Source: Geothrix edaphica (GTDB lineage Bacteria; Acidobacteriota; Holophagae; Holophagales; Holophagaceae). Taken from it: 64,000 nucleotides of DNA. The notes beneath the pieces were generated by a model. That model was not told the DNA's origin. It made no database searches and saw only the letters and a list, made by a program, of their open reading frames with translations. The translations under genes were made by a program, and so were the position numbers. Below, one piece after another: positions 28,499 through 36,274 of this stretch (position 1 is the stretch's first letter; every line of letters starts with the position of its first letter). The DNA lies in assembly GCF_030268045.1 (NCBI RefSeq), contig NZ_BSDC01000003.1:496001-560000 (forward strand), given 5' to 3'.

Positions 28499-29740
28499 AT
28501 GTCCCAGCTGAAGCCCTTCCGCGCCTACCGCCCCCGGCCCGAGCTCGCGGCCCAGGTGGCCGCCGTGCCCTATGACGTGGTGAATACCCAGGAGGCCGCC
28601 GAGCTGGCCAAGGGGAACCCCCACTCCTTCCTCCACGTCGGGCGCCCCGAGATCGACCTGCCGGCGGGCATCGACGTCCACGCCGACGCCGTCTACGCCA
28701 AGGGCGTGGCGAACCTCATGGCCATGATCGAGAGCGGCACCCTCATGCACGAGGGCCTGCCCAGCCTCTACGTCTACCAGCAGCGCATGGGCGACCATGT
28801 CCAGGCGGGCCTGGTGGGCCTCTGCTCCGTGCAGGAGTACGAGAACGGCAGCATCAAGCGCCACGAGTTCACCCGCAAGGACAAGGAGGACGACCGCACC
28901 CGGCACGTCACCGAGCAGAACGCCAACGCCGAGCCCGTCTTCCTCACGTACAAGGCCGTCCCCTACATCGATCACATCGTCAATGACATCCGGAAGCTGC
29001 CGCCGATCTACGACGTGGTCACGCCGGACGGCATCGGCCACACCGTGTGGGTCGTCACCGGCGAGCCCGTGATCTGCGAGCTGGTGAACCTGTTCAACGG
29101 CGTGCCCGCCCTCTACATCGCGGACGGCCACCACCGCACCGCCGCCGCCATCCGCTACGGCCAGGCCCGCCGCGCCGCCGCCGGGGCCGCCGCCACGGGC
29201 GACGAGCCCTACGAGAGCTTCATGGCCGTGGTCTTCCCCCACGACCAGCTGAAGATCATGGACTACAACCGCGTGGTGAAGGACCTCAACGGCCTCAGCC
29301 AGGAGGCCTTCCTCGCCAAGGTGCGCGAGACGTTCGACGTGGCCCCCTCGGCCCACCGCGCCGCCCAGGCCCCCACCACCTTCGGCATGTATCTCGGCGG
29401 CGCCTGGTACGAGCTGAAGGCGAAGCCCGGCACGTACCCCGCCAGTGATCCCGTGCGCGGCCTCGACGTGAGCATCCTCCAGGAGAACCTGCTCGGCCCG
29501 ATCCTCGGCATCGACGACCCCCGCACCAACACCCGCATCGACTTCGTGGGCGGCATCCGCGGCATGGACGAGCTGGAGCGCCGTGTGAAGGAAGGCTGCG
29601 CTGTCGCCTTCTCCGTGTATCCCACCTCCCTCACCCAGCTCATGTCCGTGGCCGACGCCGGCGAAGTGATGCCGCCCAAGTCCACCTGGTTCGAACCCAA
29701 GCTGCGCTCCGGACTGCTGGTCCGGATGTACGAAGGCTGA
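28499..29740 (+). CDS. DUF1015 family protein, first gene of a serine biosynthesis unit
   Basis: 413 residues from the ATG at 28,499 (an upstream ATG at 28,451 is open but lacks the conserved start). DUF1015 hallmarks: Pro-Phe-Arg-Ala-Tyr-Arg-Pro, Val-Pro-Tyr-Asp-Val-Val, Tyr-Ile-Ala-Asp-Gly-His-His-Arg-Thr-Ala-Ala and Val-Val-Phe-Pro. Its place before serA and serC (12 and 10 bp gaps) is seen in many bacteria. The function is not proven; it has been proposed to be a non-canonical phosphoserine phosphatase-like enzyme, which fits the missing serB. Confidence 0.85.
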   Translation: MSQLKPFRAYRPRPELAAQVAAVPYDVVNTQEAAELAKGNPHSFLHVGRPEIDLPAGIDVHADAVYAKGVANLMAMIESGTLMHEGLPSLYVYQQRMGDHVQAGLVGLCSVQEYENGSIKRHEFTRKDKEDDRTRHVTEQNANAEPVFLTYKAVPYIDHIVNDIRKLPPIYDVVTPDGIGHTVWVVTGEPVICELVNLFNGVPALYIADGHHRTAAAIRYGQARRAAAGAAATGDEPYESFMAVVFPHDQLKIMDYNRVVKDLNGLSQEAFLAKVRETFDVAPSAHRAAQAPTTFGMYLGGAWYELKAKPGTYPASDPVRGLDVSILQENLLGPILGIDDPRTNTRIDFVGGIRGMDELERRVKEGCAVAFSVYPTSLTQLMSVADAGEVMPPKSTWFEPKLRSGLLVRMYEG

Positions 29741-29752
29741 ACGGAGATCCGC

Positions 29753-30625
29753 ATGCACACCCTCATCGCCGACGCCTTTGACGCCAAGCTGCCGGAGCGC
29801 CTCGCCGCCTTCGGCACCGTCAGCTCCGACATGGCCACCCTCGGGCAGGCCAACGTCCTCCTCGTCCGCTCCAAGACCAAGGTGGACGCGAACCTCCTGG
29901 CCCAGGCCCCCGCGCTCAAGCTCGTCATCCGCGGCGGCGTGGGCATGGACAACGTGGACAAGAAGCTCTGCGCTGAGAAGGGCGTCAAGGCCATGAACAC
30001 GCCCAGGGCCAGCAGCGTGGCCGTGGCGGAGATGGCCATGGCCTTCATGGTCGCCATCCCCGCCCGCCTCATCGAGGCCCACACCTCCATGAAGGAGGGC
30101 AAGTTCCTCAAGAGCGAGCTGAAGCGGACCGAGCTCTTCAAGAAGACCCTGGGCCTCATCGGCGCCGGCAACATCGCCACGGAAGTGGCCAAGCGCGCCC
30201 AGGCCTTCGGCATGGAGGTGATCGCCTTCGATCCCTTCCTCAAGGAGCACCCCATCGCGACGATGGTGAGCCTCGACGAGTTGGCCGCCAAGGCCGATGT
30301 CATCAGCATCCACACGCCCCTGACCGACGAGACCCGCGGCATGATCGACGCCGCCTTCCTCGCCAAGGTGAAGGACGGGCTCATCCTGATCAACACCGGC
30401 CGGGGCAAGTGCGTGGTGGACGCGGACCTCGCCGCCGCCCTGCACAGCGGCAAGGTGCGGGCCTACGGCACCGACGTGTGGCCCAGCGATCCGCCCCCCG
30501 CGGACTGCCCCCTGCTCACCGCCCCCAACGTCTTCATGGCGCCCCACCTCGGCGCCAGCTCCAAAGAGAACCTCGGCCGCATCGGCGACGAGGTGGTGGC
30601 CATCCTGTCCGATTTCAAGGCCTGA
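29753..30625 (+). CDS. serA: Phosphoglycerate dehydrogenase, short form (D-2-hydroxyacid dehydrogenase)
   Basis: 290 residues, without the C-terminal ACT domain of long SerA, so serine feedback through ACT is not expected. Gly-Leu-Ile-Gly-Ala-Gly-Asn-Ile-Ala is the NAD loop; Arg in Asn-Thr-Gly-Arg-Gly, Asp/Glu and His in Met-Ala-Pro-His-Leu-Gly-Ala-Ser are the catalytic set. It oxidises 3-phosphoglycerate, the first step to serine. The gap of 10 bp to serC and operon position make the assignment firm. Confidence 0.92.
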   Translation: MHTLIADAFDAKLPERLAAFGTVSSDMATLGQANVLLVRSKTKVDANLLAQAPALKLVIRGGVGMDNVDKKLCAEKGVKAMNTPRASSVAVAEMAMAFMVAIPARLIEAHTSMKEGKFLKSELKRTELFKKTLGLIGAGNIATEVAKRAQAFGMEVIAFDPFLKEHPIATMVSLDELAAKADVISIHTPLTDETRGMIDAAFLAKVKDGLILINTGRGKCVVDADLAAALHSGKVRAYGTDVWPSDPPPADCPLLTAPNVFMAPHLGASSKENLGRIGDEVVAILSDFKA

Positions 30626-30635
30626 GGAGGTTTCC

Positions 30636-31736
30636 ATGACCCATCGCGTGATCAACTTCTACGCCGGCCCCGCGGGGCTGCCCCTGCCCGCGCTGGAGCG
30701 CGCCCAGGAGGAGCTGCTCGACTTCGCCGGCACCGGCATGTCCGTCATGGAGGTCAGCCACCGCTCGAAGGAGTACGACGCGGTGCACGAGGAGGCCATC
30801 GCCCTCACCAAGGAGCTGATGGGCCTGCCCTCCAACTACAAGGTGCTGCTGCTCCAGGGCGGCGCGCACCTCAGCTTCGGCATGATCCCCCTGAACCTGC
30901 TCCGCAACGACCGGAAGGCCGACTACATCGTCACGGGCAACTGGGCCGAGAAGGCCACCAAGGAGGCCAAGCTCGTGGCCGGCGACCGCGTGCGCGTGGC
31001 CGCCAGCACCAAGGAGCAGAAGTTCAGCCGCCTGCCCTTCGAGAGCGAGATCAAGGTCGGCCCCGACAGCGCCTTCGTCCACTTCACGTCGAACAACACC
31101 GTGGAGGGCACGCAGTGGCACGCGTTCCCCAAGGTGGGCAACGTGCCCTACATCTGCGACATGAGCTCGGACTTCATGTGGCGCCCGTTCGATGTGAGCC
31201 CCTTCGGCCTCATCTACGGCGGCGCCCAGAAGAACCTCGGCCCCAGCGGCGTGACGCTCACCATCATCCGCGAGGACTTCCTGGAAATGTGCGAGGCCCA
31301 GGACCTGCCCAGCTACCTGCGCTACAAGATCCACGCCGAGAAGAACAGCCTCTACAACACCCCGCCCACCTTCGGCATCTACATCCTGCGCAACGTGCTG
31401 GCCTACAACAAGAGCATCGGCGGCCTGCAGGCCATCGAAGCCAGCAACAAGAAGAAGGCCGAGCTGCTCTACGGTTGCGTCGACAAGCACAGTGGCTTCT
31501 ACAAGGGCTTCGTCACCGAGAAGGCCCACCGCAGCGTCATGAACGTGGACTTCTTCCTGCCCACCCCCGAGCTGGACGACCAGTTCGTGAAGGAGGCCAA
31601 GAAGGCCGGCATGGTGGGCCTCAAGGGCTACCGCGACATCGGCGGCATCCGCGTCAGCACCTACAACGCCGTCACCGTCGAGAACGTGAAGACCCTCGTG
31701 GACTTCATGGAGCAGTTCGTGAAGGTCAACGGCTGA
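30636..31736 (+). CDS. serC: Phosphoserine aminotransferase
   Basis: 366 residues, close to the usual 360. It begins with Val-Ile-Asn-Phe-Tyr-Ala-Gly-Pro-Ala and contains the family stretch Glu-Val-Ser-His-Arg-Ser-Lys-Glu-Tyr, Leu-Leu-Gln-Gly-Gly-Ala and Gly-Ala-Gln-Lys-Asn-Leu-Gly-Pro-Ser-Gly with the PLP lysine. It converts 3-phosphohydroxypyruvate and glutamate to phosphoserine and 2-oxoglutarate. It ends the DUF1015-serA-serC transcript. Confidence 0.97.
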   Translation: MTHRVINFYAGPAGLPLPALERAQEELLDFAGTGMSVMEVSHRSKEYDAVHEEAIALTKELMGLPSNYKVLLLQGGAHLSFGMIPLNLLRNDRKADYIVTGNWAEKATKEAKLVAGDRVRVAASTKEQKFSRLPFESEIKVGPDSAFVHFTSNNTVEGTQWHAFPKVGNVPYICDMSSDFMWRPFDVSPFGLIYGGAQKNLGPSGVTLTIIREDFLEMCEAQDLPSYLRYKIHAEKNSLYNTPPTFGIYILRNVLAYNKSIGGLQAIEASNKKKAELLYGCVDKHSGFYKGFVTEKAHRSVMNVDFFLPTPELDDQFVKEAKKAGMVGLKGYRDIGGIRVSTYNAVTVENVKTLVDFMEQFVKVNG

Positions 31737-31757
31737 TCCTGGGGCGCAGCCCCTCAC

Positions 31758-31789
31758 GCAGGAAGGGCGCCACCCGGCGCCCTTCCTGC
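31758..31789. terminator. Bidirectional hairpin between serC and an acyltransferase gene
   Basis: Perfect 14-bp stem (GCAGGAAGGGCGCC / GGCGCCCTTCCTGC) with loop ACCC between two convergent genes. No T run follows, but position and strength favour a shared transcript end. Confidence 0.75.
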
Positions 31790-31790
31790 A

Positions 31791-32666
31791 TCAGCCGAGA
31801 CCCAAAATGATCTCCTCGATCTTGTGATCCTTCTCAGTCCAGATCTCATGCAGCCAGCCCTGCATGCGGGCGCGGAAGGCGGGGTCGCCCTCGTAGTCGC
31901 CGCCCAGCAGGTCCTTCGGGATCTCCAGCTCCCGCACCCGCACCACCACCTGCTTCACCTTGCCGGAGAGCAGGTCCCAGAAGCTGGGCACACCCTCGGG
32001 GTAGACGATGGTGACGTCCAGCAGCGCGTCGAAGCGCTCGCCCATGGCGCTGAGGGCCGTCGCCAGGCCGCCCACCTTGGGCTTCAGCAGGTGCCGGTAG
32101 GGCGACTGCTGGGCGGCCTTCTTGGCGGGGCTGAAGCGCGTGCCCTCCAGGAAGTTCATCACGGAGGTGGGGATCTGGCGGAACTTCTCGCAGGCCTTGC
32201 GGGCCGTCGCCAGGTCCTTCGATCGGCTGCCGCTGCGGCGGCGCATGAACGGGAAGTCCAGGGCCCACCAGGCCAGCCCCATGACCGGCACGTAGAGCAG
32301 CTGCCGCTTGAGGAAGAACTTCAGGAAGGGCACCTTGCGGTGGAAGACGTTCTGCAGCACCAGGATGTCCACCCAGCTCTGGTGGTTGCTGCTCACCAGG
32401 TACCAGCCCCGGCGGCGCAGCCCTTCCAGGCCCCGCACATCCCAGCGGATGCGCTGCACCATCGCCATCCACCAGCCGTTCACGGCGATCCAGCCCTCCG
32501 CCAGGGCATTCAGCGCGCGGTCCACCCCGCGGCGGGCCGCGCCGAAAGGCAGGGCCAGCTTCACCAGGGCCAGGGGGATCATCCCCGAGAAGATGGCCAG
32601 GGCGTTGGCCGCCAGCACCGAGCCGGCCACGCTGCCCTTGAAGGTGGACCAAAGGCGTTTCAGCAT
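31791..32666 (-). CDS. 1-acyl-sn-glycerol-3-phosphate acyltransferase family (YihG-like)
   Basis: 291 residues. An N-terminal hydrophobic segment (about 13-40) anchors it in the inner membrane. The HX4D motif is His-Gln-Ser-Trp-Val-Asp and the Glu-Gly-Thr-Arg motif is Phe-Leu-Glu-Gly-Thr-Arg-Phe. Length and the Asn-His-Gln-Ser-Trp stretch are like E. coli YihG, which acts in phospholipid acyl-chain composition. A separate PlsC-like gene is at 13,975, so this is a second, non-redundant enzyme. Confidence 0.85.
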   Translation of the reverse strand: MLKRLWSTFKGSVAGSVLAANALAIFSGMIPLALVKLALPFGAARRGVDRALNALAEGWIAVNGWWMAMVQRIRWDVRGLEGLRRRGWYLVSSNHQSWVDILVLQNVFHRKVPFLKFFLKRQLLYVPVMGLAWWALDFPFMRRRSGSRSKDLATARKACEKFRQIPTSVMNFLEGTRFSPAKKAAQQSPYRHLLKPKVGGLATALSAMGERFDALLDVTIVYPEGVPSFWDLLSGKVKQVVVRVRELEIPKDLLGGDYEGDPAFRARMQGWLHEIWTEKDHKIEEIILGLG

Positions 32667-32783
32667 CAGGACTCCGACCTGCCGGGCGCCGCGCGCCCAA
32701 TGCTTCAGAATATCGGAGTGTCAGATGATCGGATGGAAGGAAAAAACGACCCATTCCCATCGCCTTCTTCTACCCTCCGCGGC

Positions 32784-33155
32784 CTAGCCCCAGCCCAGCT
32801 CCTCGAGACGCGCCTCGCTGATGCCGAAGTGGTGGGCGATTTCGTGGATGACCGTGGTGGCGATCTCCTCCCGCAGGTCATCCTCGTCCGCGCAGTCCTC
32901 CAGGAGGGGCCCGCGGTAGAGGGTGATGCGGGGCGGCAGGTCGCCGCTCTCCGCCCGCCCCTCCGTCAGCGCCCGCCCCGAATACAGCCCGTAGAGGGTC
33001 TCGTCCTCGGGCACGCCCAGATCGTCCAGCAGCGCATCCGGCGCCCAGCCCTCGATGACAATCGCCACACCCTCGAGGTGCGGCCGGAACTCCTCCGGCA
33101 CGAGGGCCATGGCCTCGTCCACCAGCTGCCGGAACCTCAGGTGGGAGATGTGCAT
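32784..33155 (-). CDS. Small zincin-like metallopeptidase family protein
   Basis: 123 residues. The C-terminal His-Glu-Ile-Ala-His-His-Phe-Gly-Ile is a minimal HExxHxxG/His zinc site, and the N-terminal Phe-Arg-Gln-Leu-Val-Asp-Glu-Ala fits the small metallopeptidase (DUF1025-like) family. Substrate and role are unknown. It is the last chromosomal gene before the integron-integrase tail at 33,226. Confidence 0.8.
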   Translation of the reverse strand: MHISHLRFRQLVDEAMALVPEEFRPHLEGVAIVIEGWAPDALLDDLGVPEDETLYGLYSGRALTEGRAESGDLPPRITLYRGPLLEDCADEDDLREEIATTVIHEIAHHFGISEARLEELGWG

Positions 33156-33225
33156 GGCCCGATCGTACCGCCGCGGGGCTCAAAATGAATCAGCCGCCGA
33201 GTGTCGGTGATGCGCGGGAGCCTCG

Positions 33226-33291
33226 TCACAGCCCATCCAGCGGGCTCGCCACGCCCCGGCCGCCGCGGTTCAGCACATGGGTGTAGATCAT
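33226..33291 (-). pseudogene. intI: Integron integrase IntI, C-terminal fragment with the nucleophile tyrosine
   Basis: Minus-strand translation reads Met-Ile-Tyr-Thr-His-Val-Leu-Asn-Arg-Gly-Gly-Arg-Gly-Val then Ala-Ser-Pro-Leu-Asp-Gly-Leu-stop, the well-known end of IntI, in frame and ending at TGA 33,228-33,226. The Tyr is the DNA-cleaving residue. The remainder of the gene is 28.3 kb away at 61,599-62,542. It has no start or promoter of its own, so it is not expressed as a useful product. Confidence 0.92.
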
Positions 33292-33400
33292 CACAATTAT
33301 ACGCATTTTGCGCTGTAAATATTGTGTGTGAGTGGCGCCATTGCTGGGTTCTTATGTTTTTTGGGTAGTCCGATGTAAATATAGGTGGCCTGGACGTGGT

Positions 33401-33529
33401 TCAAATGGGTTCAATCTTTACTCCAACATGAGCCCCCTGAGCAATCGCGGCAACAGTGTTTTTCGACAGGCCGATTGTCTTGGCGATCTCCCGGTAGTTC
33501 TGTCCCTCGTCAAGCAACCGCATCACCAT
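33401..33529 (-). CDS. Small helix-turn-helix protein or remnant
   Basis: 42 residues from ATG 33,529. The middle (Asn-Tyr-Arg-Glu-Ile-Ala-Lys-Thr-Ile-Gly-Leu-Ser-Lys-Asn-Thr-Val) is a clear helix-turn-helix of the resolvase/IS21 transposase type. In-frame coding-like sequence extends about 17 codons upstream to a stop, without a start. It may therefore be the end of a lost transposase or excision factor at the left edge of the island. Confidence 0.4.
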   Translation of the reverse strand: MVMRLLDEGQNYREIAKTIGLSKNTVAAIAQGAHVGVKIEPI

Positions 33530-33615
33530 TCCGGCGCTATTCCTAGACCAGGATTCTCTCTTGACCTGTTTGGAAACTTATTCCAACCTACGGCGTAGAT
33601 CAGCTGGAGAAATTT

Positions 33616-33855
33616 ATGCCAGAAATCAAGAATGTCACCATCTCCGTGAACACGATCGACCGCGTGGTACCTCACCAGAAGATTTCGTACGCGACGTTGA
33701 TTGGGATGGCATTTCCTAATGCCACGGGTGCGAACTACATCGTTAAATACTACAAAGGTAATTCTGATAACTTGACTGGTACTCTGCCTCCCGGCGGAGA
33801 GGTAATGGTGAAAGATGGCATGGACTTCCGAATTACAGGCACTGGCGAGTCGTAA
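33616..33855 (+). CDS. Ubiquitin-like (beta-grasp, multiubiquitin-type) protein
   Basis: 79 residues from the ATG at 33,616 with a GGAG ribosome site. Predicted strands Val-Thr-Ile-Ser-Val-Asn and Tyr-Ile-Val-Lys-Tyr-Tyr-Lys-Gly with a late Val-Lys-Asp-Gly-Met-Asp-Phe-Arg-Ile-Thr fit a single beta-grasp domain like those encoded next to bacterial E1-like genes. It ends Gly-Thr-Gly-Glu-Ser, with no Gly-Gly tail, so trimming or a different linkage would be needed for conjugation. Its last 41 bp overlap the start of the E1-like gene in another frame. Function by context: the modifier of a ubiquitin-like system. Confidence 0.7.
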   Translation: MPEIKNVTISVNTIDRVVPHQKISYATLIGMAFPNATGANYIVKYYKGNSDNLTGTLPPGGEVMVKDGMDFRITGTGES

Positions 33856-35002
33856 TCCATTCATCGACAAAATCATCAACCAAGGCTACGACGTAGGATT
33901 CGTTAACGCGCATCTCGTCATTTTCGGCGTGCCCTACCTGAACGCCTCGGGTGAGTTGAAGTATCTCGACATGATCTGTCCATTGGATCTGCGCGAGGGA
34001 TACTCGATCGACCGCCCATCGGATCATAAGGTCTATTTCGCGGGCGAGATACCGTGCAACATTGATGGGCAAAAAATCTGCACGGGTACTGCCGAAGAGG
34101 CACGAACCGTGTCGGATCAAATCGTGGGCAATAGAATGCTTTCCAGCAAGCCCGAAGGGATGAGGCAGTACGACTCCATAGAAGAAAAGATCAACCAGTA
34201 CCTTGCCCTGATCTCTTCGCCTGCGATCCATAAGTACCCTGGCGTTACGCCTCGACGGGCCCTGAAGAAGCACCTAGAGTCCGCAATGAGTCCGTTGAAA
34301 TTCCCTGACGCGCTGTCTGCCCGTGAAGGCGTAGTGGAACTGTCGCACAAGTTGCGACAGCACAAGGTGGCCATCATCGGGTGCGGTGGCACGGGCGCGT
34401 ACGTACTGGACTACCTCGCAAAGACCCATCTTGAGGAGATCCACCTCTTCGACGACGACATCGTCCATGTGCATACGCTCTTCCGACTCCCCGGAGTATA
34501 TGGTGAGCAACATCTCGGTCTACCCAAGGTCGAAGTATTGGCCGACAGCTATGTCAACTTTCATGGCGGAATCAAACCTCATGTTGAACGCGTTGATCAA
34601 AACAATATGGGGTGCTTGGCCCGTTTCGACTTCGTCTTCGTCTGTGTTGATGATGCCCCTTCGCGACAAATGATTGCTCAAGCCTGTCACGGTGCCTCGG
34701 TGCCGTTTGTGGACGTGGGCATGGGGTTGAATAAGGGTGCAAACGGTCTGTATGGATTCGTTCGTACCGCCGGCGGCGATCACGGGGATTTTGACAAACT
34801 TAATGGAACGCAGTACCTGCCCGCACAAAACGCCCAGGATCGGGATTACAGGAATCAGCCTCAGATTGCGGAACTCAATGCCCTCAATGCTGCGATAGCG
34901 GTGATTCGATTCAAGCAACATATGGGATTCTTCGACCGCCTGGCCAGTTCGCACGCCGTCGTATTCGACGTTGCCGAAATCACAATGGATGTGGCAACGT
35001 GA
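33815..35002 (+). CDS. DUF6791-ThiF: E1-like adenylating enzyme
   Basis: 395 residues. Residues 10-150 match the DUF6791 pattern (Asn-Pro-Phe-Ile-Asp-Lys-Ile near the start, Asp-His-Lys-Val-Tyr-Phe-Ala-Gly-Glu-Ile-Pro-Cys). Residues 180-380 form a ThiF/E1 Rossmann domain with Val-Ala-Ile-Ile-Gly-Cys-Gly-Gly-Thr-Gly-Ala and Leu-Phe-Asp-Asp-Asp, used to adenylate the C terminus of a ubiquitin-like protein. No other start codon precedes the conserved Asn-Pro-Phe, so the 41-nt overlap with the modifier gene appears real. DUF6791 is of unknown role; an E2-like job is a guess, as no separate E2 gene is present. Confidence 0.8.
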   Translation: MAWTSELQALASRNPFIDKIINQGYDVGFVNAHLVIFGVPYLNASGELKYLDMICPLDLREGYSIDRPSDHKVYFAGEIPCNIDGQKICTGTAEEARTVSDQIVGNRMLSSKPEGMRQYDSIEEKINQYLALISSPAIHKYPGVTPRRALKKHLESAMSPLKFPDALSAREGVVELSHKLRQHKVAIIGCGGTGAYVLDYLAKTHLEEIHLFDDDIVHVHTLFRLPGVYGEQHLGLPKVEVLADSYVNFHGGIKPHVERVDQNNMGCLARFDFVFVCVDDAPSRQMIAQACHGASVPFVDVGMGLNKGANGLYGFVRTAGGDHGDFDKLNGTQYLPAQNAQDRDYRNQPQIAELNALNAAIAVIRFKQHMGFFDRLASSHAVVFDVAEITMDVAT

Positions 35003-35403
35003 GCCCCCGTGTATATCGCATCATAGAGTGCGAAAGGCTTCCGCCCCAGGTAGGGCCATATGAGTTCCATTACAGCCGCCGTTTTGAGATGGCCGCTTTG
35101 GCCTGCGCATGTGGGTGCGGACACCGGGTCATGCTGAATCTGCTAGATCAACACCACCTATCTATAGAGGGGGGATCTCCCACCGTAACCCCTTCTATCC
35201 TGGTTTCAGATGCTCCTTGCTTGTCTCATTTCTTTATCCGAAGAGGTCAGGTGGAATGGGCCCAGCAGTGGTCCAAGAAGACAGTCGATAGGGTCATGAA
35301 ATCCCAGGTGCGTCGCCACGTCGAACAGAGCAAGAAACGAGAACCGATACCTTCCTTCCTTCGCCGCTGCGTCGGTTGGTTCACGTCGTGGTTTGAGCGC
35401 TAA
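34999..35403 (+). CDS. DUF6527 family protein of a ubiquitin-like operon
   Basis: 134 residues. The start GTG overlaps the TGA of the E1-like gene (GTGA). A Cys-Ala-Cys-Gly-Cys-Gly-His stretch (about 36-42) likely binds metal, followed by Asn-Leu-Leu and a Ser-Ile-Glu-Gly-Gly-Ser-Pro-Thr-Val-Thr-Pro-Ser-Ile turn typical of DUF6527. DUF6527 proteins recur in bacterial E1-like operons, where they have been discussed as proteases or accessory factors; the activity here is inferred only from that context. It ends a three-gene unit. Confidence 0.75.
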   Translation: MSPRVYRIIECERLPPQVGPYEFHYSRRFEMAALACACGCGHRVMLNLLDQHHLSIEGGSPTVTPSILVSDAPCLSHFFIRRGQVEWAQQWSKKTVDRVMKSQVRRHVEQSKKREPIPSFLRRCVGWFTSWFER

Positions 35404-35956
35404 TCTATTCGGCTCTGAATAACACCTTTAAGGCTTTTAGGTGGCCGTGAGGTTCCGCTGACTGGGGGCTCTGATTTCGAGCAATTCGATGAGGGTCTGG
35501 AAAACCTTCCTTGAATGAAGAACTCATGGAGCTTCTTGCCAGCGAGTTATACCCTATGAGTCGTTTTTGTGTGTGTGAGTGTGTATTAATGCACTATCAA
35601 GATGGCTTAAGTTCCTATTAGAAACATGAATTTTTTATGAAGAGAGGTATGGGCTGATCCCTCAAGTAGGTCATCGGCCAAGTTCTTCTACCCGCCAGAT
35701 TTAGGACCGGGAGCTTATTAAAATCGGCCAAAGAAGGCCTGAATTTACAGAATGGGACGAGGCTTTAGACTTATGATACCGGCTAAAAATGGCCCGAAAT
35801 ACGAGGACCTGATTATCGGCGACCCTCAGCCTAAACAGACCTTGTATTGGTCAGGCAATAGACAAACAGAGGCTAACTATTTGAGCTAAATTCGGCTAAA
35901 AGTGGTTGCATGGTGACCACAGTTGGTTTACCCTACATCTCAGGAGGGAGGACACT
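35404..35956. other. Gene-free, AT-richer stretch with short repeats
   Basis: No convincing coding frame. A GTGTGTGTGAGTGTGT run lies near 35,568 and four related CGGCYAA motifs are spread over 35,675-35,907. The last lies about 50 bp before the next gene. It may be a control region of the gene at 35,957 or a scar of an earlier insertion. Confidence 0.5.
35675..35907. repeat. Iteron-like CGGCYAAARRDGG repeats
   Basis: Related 15-mers at 35,725 (CGGCCAAAGAAGGCC), 35,780 (CGGCTAAAAATGGCC) and 35,893 (CGGCTAAAAGTGGTT), plus a weaker CGGCCAAG at 35,675. Spacings are 55 and 113 bp, and the orientation is the same. They could be binding sites for a regulator or replication/recombination protein. 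Confidence 0.45.
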
Positions 35957-36160
35957 ATGAAGGCCGGACTCACGATTGACGATCTGATCGCGGCCTATGG
36001 GCCGACCATCCGATCTATGCCCTCGGGCAAGCCCAGGGACCCGATGGAGCGGGAGCTTCTCCGCCAGTTGGGCGACCCTACGATTGGCCGGGAGAAGGAC
36101 GAATTGACGCGCCACGCTGGAGAGCGCCCTACGAATGAGAACGCAAGGGGTCGGCGATGA
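35957..36160 (+). CDS. Hypothetical 67-residue protein
   Basis: Starts at ATG 35,957 with an excellent GGAGGGAGGA ribosome site. It begins Met-Lys-Ala-Gly-Leu-Thr-Ile-Asp-Asp-Leu-Ile-Ala-Ala-Tyr, then turns hydrophilic and ends with a basic tail. No family is recognised. It lies 114 bp before a Phd-VapC pair on the same strand. Confidence 0.5.
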   Translation: MKAGLTIDDLIAAYGPTIRSMPSGKPRDPMERELLRQLGDPTIGREKDELTRHAGERPTNENARGRR

Positions 36161-36274
36161 CCCCGCAATTCGGCGGTCCCCCGGACGACGATGATCCGAA
36201 AGGGCGAGCTTGATCACCCTTCCAAGGAGGGGCTCGAACGGGCCCTTGAGATCGGACTGGATTGAGGAGATGGC

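Noticed and set aside
28295-30655. A 786-codon minus-strand frame opposite the serine operon
   Set aside because: It is the shadow of DUF1015 and serA, with low-complexity Gly/His/Val composition.
35560-35590. GT-rich run as a meaningful repeat
   Set aside because: A short GTGTGTGTGAGTGTGT stretch is a simple repeat and does not show a clear function.
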